The translations under genes were made by a program, and so were the position numbers. The notes below the pieces were generated by a model. The model made no database searches. It worked only from the letters and a program-made list of their open reading frames with translations, and was not told the origin of the DNA. A DNA stretch of 64,000 nucleotides from Ostrinia nubilalis. Lineage: Eukaryota; Arthropoda; Insecta; Lepidoptera; Crambidae. The stretch spans positions 18,226,501 through 18,290,500 of the forward strand of contig NC_087090.1 in the NCBI RefSeq assembly GCF_963855985.1, written 5' to 3'. Of this stretch, positions 36,172 through 45,561 are shown in pieces. The first letter of the stretch is position 1. Every line of letters starts with the position of its first letter.

Positions 36172-36262
36172 ACCTTCACTGGTTGGGTTTTTATTGGCGG
36201 TCAAGCTGTAGATCCTGGCTACACAGGAGTTGAAGCAGTGGGAACGAGAGGTGGGAATAGTT
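36172..36262 (+). repeat. Interspersed repeat, family R
   Basis: Complete-looking copy: 'cactggttgggtttttattg', 'gcggtcaagctgtagatcct', 'gtgggaacgagaggtgggaa'. Confidence 0.75.
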
Positions 36263-36780
36263 CTGTTATAGGTTATGTTTGTTAGATAACTATAATTTGG
36301 GCGTAGGTTTTAGTGTATTACAGGGCCCTGAAAAACTTTACGGATCCAAATATCGACAATTATGCTTTGTTGCTTTCCATTCTAAAAAGCTAGGCTAAAT
36401 CAGATAATGGCGTTAATATTTAAACCAAATAAATATTAATAGACCCATTAATCGTTCTGAAATTCACTCTGCATTCTACATTTCATACAGTTGGTTTTTC
36501 AACTGACATTTTCAATTGGTTTTAAAGTTACTAAAAATTGGCAATAATATTTGAATGCAGCGTTTGATTAAGTGAATTTGCATTGAATATTTTTATTCAA
36601 ATCCATTTACTGAAATTGAGAGTGTGCATGGAATATTTACTAAATACAAATTGTGCTATTGGCGAGGTGGAAACAGCTTACGTGAGAACTCAATTTTATT
36701 TTCTGTGTTTTTTAAATTAAACGACTGTTACGTTTTATAAAAGCATTATTTATAAAAACTAAATTACTTTTATTAAGTAA

Positions 36781-37015
36781 CTAGCTTTCCGCCCGCGGCT
36801 TCGCGCGCATGGAATTTTGTCTGTCACAGGAAAACTTTATCGCGCGCGTCCCTGTTTCAAAAACCGGTATAAAAAGTATCCTATATCCTTTCCCGGGACT
36901 CAAATTATCTCTATGCCAAAGTTCATCAAAATCGGTCCAGTGGTTTAGGCGTGAAAGCAAGACAGACAGACAGAGTTACTTTCGCATTTATAATATTGGT
37001 ATCGATTAGTATAGA
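36781..37015 (+). repeat. Interspersed repeat, family C
   Basis: Best preserved copy in the window: 'ctttccgcccgcggcttcgc', 'tttcccgggactcaaattat', 'tcatcaaaatcggtccagtg', a short (GACA)n run, and the end 'gttactttcgcatttataat'. Confidence 0.8.
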
Positions 37016-37478
37016 TTTCTTTGAAAAAAGGATTTCCGTGAAATTGTTGAATAACCTCTGAAATAACAAAAAGTTAGTTCTCGGTATTTCGTTTATGAAG
37101 CTACATCAGTGAATTTATCTGGCATACCGGAGACATTTTGTTGTTTTTTGATGAAAATGTGGTTTGAACTTTATCACAAGGGTTGTTAAAAGAATCTGTA
37201 CAAAGTTATTAAGTAGATGCAACTTTTTTAACCTACCTACGAAACTTAGTGGTATTTTAATTATAATATCTAATGGCAAAATTAATTGTAGAACTCCACA
37301 TAGGCTTTGTGCAGCCAAATGCAGAAGTTCCCGTTAATTACATCGGTTGAATCAATACGTTCCAACTCCGCCGTTGGAACTGGACCGCACTGCATCACGC
37401 ACGTTCCGCCGGAACAAGCGCATAAACATAACGGAATAACACACTATACGAGAGTTGGGTGCAGAAGGATCATTTGTA
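37016..37478. other. No gene seen
   Basis: Non-coding sequence between two repeats. Confidence 0.5.
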
Positions 37479-37699
37479 AGGCCCAGTTTTTTGATTCGTA
37501 GTTAAAATAACCAATAGTTAAATTTGACAGATGTCAAATGACAAGTGGTTAAATATCAGACAAAAATGTTTTTCGAATAATGGTTAGCTTGACTCTTAGT
37601 ACATTTTTTAAGTAATTGTTTACATTTTGTTAATATTTAACCATTAGTAGCAAAATTTAACAATTAGTTATTTTAACTATGAATAAAAAATCTGGGCCT
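37479..37699. mobile_element. Palindromic MITE with AGGCCCAG termini
   Basis: Left 'aggcccagttttttgattcg' and right 'aataaaaaatctgggcct' pair. Inside, 'tagttaaaataac' pairs with 'gttattttaacta', with further gttaaat/atttaac pairs. Flanking TAA (37477-37479 and 37699-37701) may be a 3-bp target duplication. Confidence 0.8.
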
Positions 37700-37874
37700 A
37701 ACTAAGACACTGCAGACTACAGACTTATTTTATCGGCCGATAGTTGGCTCGGCTTCGACATTGTAATAAGGAATCGGTCGATGACACATCAGTGTAATGT
37801 ACGCACTTTCATCCACGTTCATACTGATTAACAGCCCGACCAAACTATCAGCCGACTAAAAGATCTCAATCTTA

Positions 37875-38074
37875 GGCCCGCCATACACGGACAGCTTGAA
37901 GCAGCTAGTATCCGACTGCCTCAAGCTGCGACTGCATTAGCAAACTACAGTACACTACGTACACACATACACGGAACCGCTCGAGCAGTTACAACTGTTT
38001 CCGTAGTTTGCTATGCAGTCGCAGCTTGAAGCTGCCGACACTAACTGCTTCAAGCTGTCCGTGTATAGCAGGCC
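37875..38074. mobile_element. Palindromic MITE flanked by TTA
   Basis: Left 'atacacggacagcttgaagc' pairs with right 'gcttcaagctgtccgtgtat', with an inner pair ctgcgactgca/tgcagtcgcag. TTA on both sides (37872-37874, 38075-38077) is the target size of PIF/Harbinger elements. About 200 bp, no ORF. Confidence 0.82.
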
Positions 38075-38092
38075 TTAGGTCATCATAGTAAC

Positions 38093-38153
38093 TGTCACTG
38101 TAACTCCTGTGTAGCCAAGATCTACAAGTTGACTGCCAATAGATCGATCCAGC
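38093..38153 (-). repeat. Interspersed repeat, family R (partial)
   Basis: Minus-strand copy: 'gtaactcctgtgtagccaag', 'atctac', 'gactgccaata'. Confidence 0.65.
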
Positions 38154-38380
38154 GAATACTAAATTAGTCTCCGCTGAAAACAGCCGTTGCACGAGAAATA
38201 AAAGTATCCATCAAGAGTTAAATGACACAGTTTGAAAATCAGACAGAATGAAGCAGATAAAAATGAATCGTATAGGCATATAACATTTTACCCTAGTTTT
38301 AAAAGTAGTGTGTAGCTTTTAATTTTGCATACTAAGCTTGTGGTTAGACTTGGAAAAACTAGGCTGGTACACCTCTTTAT

Positions 38381-38430
38381 TCTTTTTCGTTTGCGAGCCT
38401 TCTATCTTTTTCGTTTGCGAGCCTTCTATT
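38381..38430. repeat. Two tandem copies of a 25-26 bp unit
   Basis: The unit tctttttcgtttgcgagcct plus ttcta occurs twice in a row. The minus strand translates as repeated EGSQTKK, but there is no evidence of a real gene. Confidence 0.75.
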
Positions 38431-38754
38431 CCTTCACTTATGTTGTGAAATAAGCTCCGAATAATAATTCGGAGTAGTTTTTCAGTTCCAAAACAAGCAA
38501 ACCCTTTGTTAATGTTGCGCTCACGACGCCACGTCGCCTGTGACAGCGGCGCGCGGCATTTGGCGACTTTTTGACAAATTAATTTCACTGACCACGTACC
38601 ATTTAGGACGTGTAAGCTGTTTAAACATTTTAGTATTAATAAACGCCTTTGGCGCCGAACGAACGAACGATGAACCGCCTTTGAGCTAATGAGAGGCACT
38701 CGAAAATGAATGAAAAACATGCTAGTTTTTGTTGTGACGTCATGTCGTGAGCAC

Positions 38755-38945
38755 GTGAATTTTAACCTGTCACTAGAGGACTTTTTCGCACACGTCTCCT
38801 GCTTTTAAAAACCGGGACGAAAACTAGCCTATGTTCTCCCTAGGTTATCCCTAGGCTATCTCCACACCTTGAATATAAATCGATACAGTGGTTCAGGCCT
38901 GAAAATGCTACAGACAGACAGAAATACTTGCATATTTTAAATATT
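38755..38945 (+). repeat. Interspersed repeat, family C (degenerate)
   Basis: Recognised by 'aaaaaccgggacgaaaacta', 'tacagtggttcaggcctgaa' and a (GACA)n tract. Confidence 0.55.
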
Positions 38946-38965
38946 AATATGCATTCGAGCATATA

Positions 38966-39065
38966 TTATAGGTAAATAGGTAGGCCTTGTCCAGCAGTGG
39001 ACGTCTTTCGGCTGAAACAAACGAGGTAGGCATACCTGCCTACCCGTGCTTTTTCAGTCAGTTAA
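38966..39065 (+). repeat. RTE-type LINE 3' end
   Basis: Contains 'ccttgtccagcagtggacgt' and 'ctttcggctgaa' and ends near a TGATGATGA run. This is the usual 3' terminus of lepidopteran RTE elements. Only the last hundred bases are present, a severe 5' truncation. Confidence 0.65.
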
Positions 39066-39315
39066 TTTGATGATGATTCAAATCAGCTAACACCAGCGTT
39101 TAGTGTCCACTTAGATGACAAAACGTAATCAAGGTAATGGCATCCATCGAGCGGTAACGAGCTCGTTAGTGCCGCATTTTCGACCGGTGACACGCTCGCG
39201 CAGATTGCCCTAATAATGAGATAGGGTAATCGAAGTCAGACCTTGCTGAAAAAAACTGATCAGGTACTAATTCTACGAACAAAAAGTTCGCTTCGTTCTC
39301 GTAGCATTATAAATG

Positions 39316-39740
39316 ACTAGCGGCCGCCCGCGACTTCGTACGCTTGGACCCCTTTTTACCCCCTTAGGGGTGGAGTTTCGTAAAATCCTTTCTTAGCGGA
39401 TGCCTACGTTATAACATCTACCTGCATACTATAAAATTATCACTTCACGGGATTTATTGCAACAATATCTATTTTAACATTATTCATTAATTGCAACCGA
39501 GCCGAAACGTCGGGAGGGTAAATATTTTATTTACCGTTAAAATAGATATTGTTGCAATAAATCCCGTGAAGTGATAATTTTATAGTAAAAAAAAAATGCA
39601 ACATAATAGTTTAAAATATTATATCTACCTGCATGCCAAATTTCAGCCCGATCCATCCAGTGGTTTGGGCTGTGCGTTGATAGATCACTATGTCAGTCAG
39701 TCAGTCAGTCAGTCAGTCAGTCGGTCAGTCAGTCGGTTTC
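39316..39740 (-). repeat. Family G repeat, split by a hairpin insertion
   Basis: Left part 39316-39427 ('ctagcggccgcccgcgactt', 'gtggagtttcgtaaaatcct'). Right part 39623-39740 ('aaatttcagcccgatccatc', 'gtgcgttgatagatcactat', (AGTC)n). The parts are interrupted by 39428-39622. Confidence 0.85.
39428..39622. mobile_element. Hairpin insertion flanked by a 12-bp direct repeat
   Basis: A 157-bp palindrome (39429-39585) has perfect 50-bp arms beginning CTATAAAATTATCACTTCAC. It is bordered by TA and followed by an A-run and AT-rich sequence. The whole 195-bp insert is flanked by atctacctgcat (39416-39427 and 39623-39634), which looks like a target-site duplication. Confidence 0.8.
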
Positions 39741-39782
39741 TAAAGTCTATGGTTATAGGATTAAATAAACATAATAGTCCAG

Positions 39783-39832
39783 CGGCAGGCAATTAAGAAT
39801 CGAATTAGTGTTCCTCGGATTTCGAATCGGCC
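39783..39832 (-). repeat. SINE family 1 fragment
   Basis: 'gttcctcggatttcgaatcg' followed by 'gccagttaggac' matches the middle of the SINE at 13150-13306. Both ends are missing. Confidence 0.5.
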
Positions 39833-41207
39833 AGTTAGGACAATATTTATGCTCCAGTATGTACTCGTATTTGCACTGTATTATCGTGGTATTATGATGG
39901 ATGATTTGATTTCAATGAGTACCTAATTATTCCTAAGCACAGTGTCCATTCTAGAAGTTCGTTCAACAAGGGTCGTTTTTGTAAGTTATTCTTGTAAACG
40001 CTAACCTTGTTGGTGATCAAATAAATAAATAAAGTCGCTTTAGCAACTTTGAAAGAAGATTTCATCGATCTAATTAAATCAAGCCAGATCGTGTTCGACC
40101 TATTGAAAACAACTTAATCAATACTACATTTTGGCTTTAGCTTTATTAAAATTTTCCTCTTGAAACATTAAAATTGGAAACCACTCTTTTTAATTGAAAC
40201 TTTAATTAACGTTCGAGTTGAAACAGTCTCAGATTCTAAGCGGCGAGCAGTAGGTAAATAAATAAGTGCTTTCTCTAGGTTTTCACTTTTAGAATTTTTT
40301 CATCGCAATAATGAAAAAGCTGTTTAAAAAACGTTTCGTGTTTTCTCTGGAATGAATAGATTTAATTAATAACTAGATGAAATTGTATTTCTTTAAAGAA
40401 TAGGGCTGAGTTGCACCACCTAAATTTGACCGTAACTATAACGATAACCGGTGTTTTTTGAATGGATTTTGACAGATTTTTGACGTTTGTCAAAATTAAG
40501 GCTTGGTATTTCTGCTAAAGTAGGTATTTTGCGCTGTCAAAATCTGCGCGCGCAATACTTCGCCGAAGACAGCGCGCCAAAGAGCTCTCGCGGCTACACA
40601 GTATAGAAATACGCAGTTTAGAAATACGCAGTTGGTTAGGTTAGGTTGACTTCCTTCCGTTCAAGCGTCACACTCACAGCACTTTCTAATACAAATTATA
40701 TCCAAGTGATACAAATTAAAACAACTTTCAAAATTTTTGGGAATACATTTTAGAATCGAATAAATATAGAATATAACTGCCAAAGTAAACACGGTTCAAA
40801 GAGGTGTGGCGTCACCCGACCTTCCGGAAGTTCCGCGCCGGCTAAAAGAATTTCAAGATTACGTCACCCGACCTATCGGTAGATCCTCGGGAGCTTGAGC
40901 GATTGGAAAAACATTTTATGATCAGTTACTCGTAGTAGCGATATTATTTAGAGCTTGGATAATAAATTATAGTTGTTGCAATTCACAAAGCTTTGCATGT
41001 GGTTAATTACATTAATCAGTACACGCATCAATTTTGTTCAGTCTTTTTGTTTATTAATAAATAAAAATATCATACTAAAATTGCATACATATTTGTTTGT
41101 ATTGGTCTGGGTGTTTTCTATCCATAATTTATGTATAACGTATGTACGGGGCTCTGTATCGAAAATCACTATGAGCAATAAGCATCACACACGGTTACCT
41201 GGAGTGC

Positions 41208-41755
41208 GAAGATTCTTCCATCTTGCAGCGTAGACCTTTAGCTACAGACCTTAGACAGTATTTTTGTGAAAATTCTTACGCATGGTGGAGGAAGGGACGC
41301 TCTAGACACTCAAGTCTACAAGAAGTCACATGAACTCCAGTTTTAAATCCGTTGACATCTGCTGCATCTGCCATCTTTTTGGCTAGAAGATTCTTCTATC
41401 TTGCAGCTTAGACCTTTAGCTACAGACCTTAGACAGTATTTTTGTGAAAATTCTTACGCATGGTGGAGGAAGGGACGCTCTAGACACTCAAGTCTACAAG
41501 GAGTCACATGAACTCCAGTTTTAAATCCGTTGACATCTGCTGCATCTGCCATCTTTTTGGCTAGAAGATTCTTCTGTCTTGCAGCTTAGACCTTTAGCTG
41601 CAGACCTTAGACAGTATTTTTGTGAAAATTCTTACGCATGGTGGAGGATGGGACGCTCTAGACACTCAAGTCTACAAGGAGTCACATGAACTCCAGTTTT
41701 AAATCCGTTGACATCTGCTGCATCTGCCATCTTTTTGGCTAGAAGATTCTTCTAA
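41208..41755. repeat. 178-bp tandem repeat, three units plus start of a fourth
   Basis: Units begin 'gaagattcttc' at 41208, 41386, 41564 and 41741 and contain 'cagcttagacctttagctac', 'cttacgcatggtggaggaag' and 'aactccagttttaaatccgt'. Copies are nearly identical, so amplification is recent. A lone piece of the unit (about 45 bp) recurs at 41925-41970. Confidence 0.95.
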
Positions 41756-41768
41756 TAGTTCCAAAATA

Positions 41769-41910
41769 CTGAACTGTCCTATCCATGACATTGACAGTGG
41801 GGCGCCACGGTCAATACCGGATCGCTGGTTCCGATTTTTGCCATGTTGGAAACCATATAGTTGAACGATGGTAGCGCTCCCCTGTCATTGAGTTTGGTGG
41901 GACAGTTCAG
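41769..41910. mobile_element. Small MITE with CTGAACTGTCC termini
   Basis: CTGAACTGTCC at the left and GGACAGTTCAG at the right. An inner pair gacattgacag...gggcgc/gcgctcccctgtcatt adds to the stem. It separates the tandem array from the solitary repeat piece at 41925. Confidence 0.75.
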
Positions 41911-42716
41911 CGTGGGTCATCTATATCTTACAGCTTAGACCTTTAGCTACAGACCTTAGACAGTATTTTTTATTATTTATTTGTGTCAGTGTGCTCTTCT
42001 AAAGAGTGTAAGACGATTGTATGTAGGTACTATTAAAATGTAATTTTAACTCATTGGTTTTGTCTCATATTTGAGGAATGTACTATGTATCATGAGTAGA
42101 GTCTTCGTTTAAAAGGATGCGAACGATTTAAATTTCAATAGGTAGACAAAATGGATAATTTTTAATTATCAAAAATTTAAGCTTTCTCCAGTAACACTGA
42201 TATTATTATACTGTGACTCATCAAAGTCATCATTGTCAAAAATATTGACAAATCGCGAACTGTCACGGCCAAAAAACTGACACGCGTCCGTCCTCCGTAA
42301 GCGCCACCGCGCGACTGATTGAGATTGTCCAAGCCGTCATGGACGATTTTTTCCACATTTTTTAACATAGTAACTAAATAAGACGCAATATAAAAATTTC
42401 ATCCGTTAAAAGCCCTCAAGATATTTCTGAACTTTAGTTTAGTAAAAGATTTAGAATCTCAAATCGCTTATTTTAAAAATAAAACCATAAATAGAAAACG
42501 AATAGAGGTAACTTTGGGAATTTATTCTATCGAGTCAACTTCATCAAATCGTGTTTCCATCCGTTAATAGCCCTAGAAAATATCCTCAACTATGCCCAAT
42601 AAAAATCTTAGAATTTAATTTTACTGTTTAGTACCTCAAAAATGAAAAATGAAAACCTCATTTTTGCCATTTTCTCTGCTACCCGGCCTTAAAGTAAGTT
42701 GGTGCAACCCACCCTA

Positions 42717-44064
42717 AAAAAACACTAAAAATAGGTAGAGTCTATACAAGTTGTCTTAATTTTTATTGTTACAGATAAATTGAAAACCTACTATGATAGA
42801 TTCTCTGTAACAATCTAAATATCGTTTATTTAAATAAAATAATATTTAATTAGGCTACATCATGCTTGTAATAATAACACATTAAAACGCCGAACAATAG
42901 CGAAGACAGCTAATTCAGAATCCATTCTTACGTTCAAGAAACAATCAATTGAATATCCATTTGCTAAGTAAGCCTTTATGTGGACACAAAGGAGTCCCGC
43001 TTTGTGTATAATTGCCGTATCCGGATCACAGACCCGGAGAACCGGATCTCTCACTCCGTCCGGAACATCATTATGAAATTAACCGTTGTTTTAGTTGTCT
43101 CGGAGCCAATATAAAGGTGACCGGATAGTTAGAATTGTTTGAAATTGCTTTCACCCCGTTAAAATTGCAGTAGGGCTGCCTTGAGTATCGATACACATCT
43201 ATCGCTAAGCCATGATAGCTCGTATAGTAGGTATACCTCATATTGATTTTTCGCATCACTTACGTGATAGGACATTTACATAAGTGATCCTTCTGTCAGT
43301 GCTGTAGAAGGTACCTAGCGTATTCAGTAAATACCGTTACTGACCGATAATGTAGTGGTAAAAGGTGTTCTTGTTATAAAAAAACATTGTCTGATAGTTA
43401 AATAATTGACTCCATCAATTTAACCGTAATTATAAATACTATGGATATTCATAAATAATTTACAGGGTTATTATCGACTGTCAAATTTTCAATACTGCTA
43501 ATTACTCTACCGTAAAGTTTTACCTGCACAGTAACTTCACTGAATTTATGAATTTTGAGATGTTCTAGCTAAATGTTAACAATCACACTTTTTAGTTAGA
43601 AGGTATAAACTCACTATCTCATTACCAATTATTCTGTGCGTCTCATCTGAGATCGAACCATGCAGTTTTCCCTCGGGATTGTGAGAATCAAATTCTCTGA
43701 CCAGGACACAACAGCGGTGTTTTTTCACTATTATCACGTCAATATATTTCGTGCTTTGGACATAGACCCTTCTGAATTTAGCTCTGTTATAATAAAAGGT
43801 ATCAGGTAGTTTAATTTTAGTTGTTTAATGTTCCAGTTCTTTGTACTGTTTCTGTTTGTTACATCGCTATTTTAAAGGTTATACGAATTTTGATTGTTCT
43901 TTCGCAATATCCGGTGCTTTAGCTTAACAGGTTTTAATATTAGCTACTTGAGCCCACCATTTTGGGGATTTCTAGGGTTATCTAATAAAGTAAGCTCCCA
44001 GCCCTTGTGAAATTGGACGATATACACTTCCTTTGGATAATTTCAGACAAAAACCACATTCAAC
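42717..44064. other. No gene seen; probable 5'UTR of the LINE at the right end
   Basis: The exact 5' boundary of the LINE could not be located. Sequence just before 44065 is presumably its 5'UTR. Confidence 0.4.
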
Positions 44065-45561
44065 ATGCTCACACGCAGAGCAGCGGCACAAGCCATTGAG
44101 CTGAAACTTAGGCGGGCACTCGAGGAACTGAAACAGAGTCAAGAAAGCTGTAACCAACTCATTAGGGAAAGAGAAGAGGGCGAGGAGGAAATTACTTGTA
44201 CAATAAGAAAGAATACAGAACTAAAACAAGAATTGGCAGAACTGCATGTCCGTCTCCAGGAGGTAACCGAGCACCGTGATGAACTACTGCATACAATCAG
44301 TACCTTCGACCAGTGCAGCAATATCTTTCAGCAGACCTTGATGCGCAACAATGAGTTAGAAGCTGAACTGAGGGACGCCAATAAGACCATACTGCACTTC
44401 GAAGAGGAACGAAAGCAGCAGGAGTTCACACACACTCTGAACTTATACGAAGAGCTAATTGGGAGTCCTGGTGGACGTGCAGTGCTACCAGACTTAAATG
44501 TATCTTGCGACACTAAATCATTTGAGAACGTTAGTCGGCCATTGACTTTTTCTAGTAGAAATAAATTAAAAAAGTATGTTAAAATTAATAGGTTTATTTC
44601 TAAAACAAAAAAATTAATAAAAGGGCAAGAACAGTTTCACAAAAATATTCTGTTAAGGAAAAAGAATCTAGATTTGGTTGACAGTCTAGAAATTTACCAC
44701 AGTAAACTAGTAGAGAGTAGGTCCACTCATAACTTGGACGTTGAAAGGTTGCAGGCTGAAATCACAAACTTGCATGACTCGCTTGCATCCATAACAGCTA
44801 AATATAATTCAGCCCGGGAACAAATTAACGAACATATCCTGGCAGCAAACAATCTCTTAGATCTAGGCAATCCTACTACGGATTTTAAATCTCTGCCAAA
44901 CATAACAATGCAAAGTCAGCAACAAACTGATGGCGGCTTGCAGCCTTCAATGTCTGCAAAAACTGAATTTTTAAATGTAAAAAAATCAAACAATGTAGTG
45001 TTATTCTCAGATAGGCTAGGAGTTGGTTATGGCCCCATATTGAATAAAAAATTAGATTGTAAAATAATAAATAATTGTATGCCTGATGCATCCATTAGTC
45101 AAATAATAAATGGCATAAAAAAATGTAATCAATTACATAGCAAATCCATTTTAATTTTAATGTTAGGAAACAGTCAGAATATTAGTAGGAAAAATATTTT
45201 GCATAATTTTTCCATGCTGGCCAGCCTTAATGTTGAAAAAATAATTATGTGTGCCCTGCCATACTGTCAAAATGGCTCCTCAGATAATAACAAAAGTATT
45301 CACTTACTGAATACTCTATTATGTAACTTGACTGTTCGTCATAGCGACAAGTTTGTGTTTTTCGACACAAATAAATTTATTAATAATAAATTCTTATTGA
45401 CAGGCAGCTCTTTACACCTGCCTCAAAGTATAAAATTAAAAGTTGCTACATTGTTAGCTTATAATATTAACTGTGTTATTAACACAAAACAAGTAAATTC
45501 AACTTTTGATATTATTAGTAGAAATACTAATATTTCTGTGACGACCTCTGATTTAAACTGA
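44065..45561 (+). CDS. LINE ORF1 protein: coiled coil plus SGNH-like region
   Basis: 498 residues from ATG 44065. Residues 8-130 form a strong heptad-rich coiled coil (ELKLRRALEELKQSQES and onward), then an LYEELIG motif at about 137-143. A second helical segment (about 215-270) follows. Residues 310-480 resemble the SGNH/esterase domain found in CR1 and L2 ORF1 proteins: a first block VVLFSDRLG (Ser315), a third block ILMLGN (368-369), a CALPYC block, and a last block GSSLHLP with His451. The canonical GDS and GxND residues are not all kept, so hydrolase activity is doubtful. Known role of ORF1: RNA binding and RNP assembly. The first 140 codons are clearly more GC-rich than the rest. The stop at 45559 follows a TTTAAAC heptamer. 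Confidence 0.85.
   Translation: MLTRRAAAQAIELKLRRALEELKQSQESCNQLIREREEGEEEITCTIRKNTELKQELAELHVRLQEVTEHRDELLHTISTFDQCSNIFQQTLMRNNELEAELRDANKTILHFEEERKQQEFTHTLNLYEELIGSPGGRAVLPDLNVSCDTKSFENVSRPLTFSSRNKLKKYVKINRFISKTKKLIKGQEQFHKNILLRKKNLDLVDSLEIYHSKLVESRSTHNLDVERLQAEITNLHDSLASITAKYNSAREQINEHILAANNLLDLGNPTTDFKSLPNITMQSQQQTDGGLQPSMSAKTEFLNVKKSNNVVLFSDRLGVGYGPILNKKLDCKIINNCMPDASISQIINGIKKCNQLHSKSILILMLGNSQNISRKNILHNFSMLASLNVEKIIMCALPYCQNGSSDNNKSIHLLNTLLCNLTVRHSDKFVFFDTNKFINNKFLLTGSSLHLPQSIKLKVATLLAYNINCVINTKQVNSTFDIISRNTNISVTTSDLN
45552..45558 (+). promoter_or_regulatory. Candidate -1 ribosomal frameshift site TTTAAAC
   Basis: In the ORF1 frame it reads GA T.TTA.AAC TGA, the exact X.XXY.YYZ phasing for -1 slippage, with the ORF1 stop as the next codon. 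After slippage the next codon is CTG (45558-45560) in the ORF2 frame, which then stays open to 48449. ORF2 has no ATG before about 45720, already inside the endonuclease domain. No strong downstream pseudoknot is obvious by eye. Confidence 0.6.

Larger units (their letters stand above)
40500..42688. mobile_element. 2.19 kb TTAA-flanked insertion (piggyBac-type target)
   Basis: TTAA occurs at 40496-40499 and 42689-42692. Joining the flanks through a single TTAA restores the expected MITE sequence exactly, so TTAA is a true target duplication. Ends are GGCTTGGTA... and ...TACCCGGCC, an imperfect inverted pair. No transposase ORF, so non-autonomous. Contents: a 178-bp tandem array, a small MITE, a TTAGGTTAGG motif (40636), and a repeated 'catccgttaa' block near the right end (42402, 42557). 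Confidence 0.85.
40403..42714. mobile_element. GGGTTGCACC-type MITE interrupted by a TTAA insertion
   Basis: Left half 40403-40499 ('gggctgagttgcaccacc' to 'gtttgtcaaaattaa') and right half 42689-42714 ('ttaaagtaagttggtgcaac' to 'ccaccc') together make one MITE like that at 61521-61638. TA flanks the outer ends. Confidence 0.88.

Noticed and set aside
38319..38720. 133-codon open frame with repeated EGSQTKK
   Set aside because: The repeat is a DNA tandem duplication, and the rest shows no recognisable protein features.
40630..40650. TTAGGTTAGG resembling the insect telomere repeat
   Set aside because: Only two units, inside a transposon; not telomeric.
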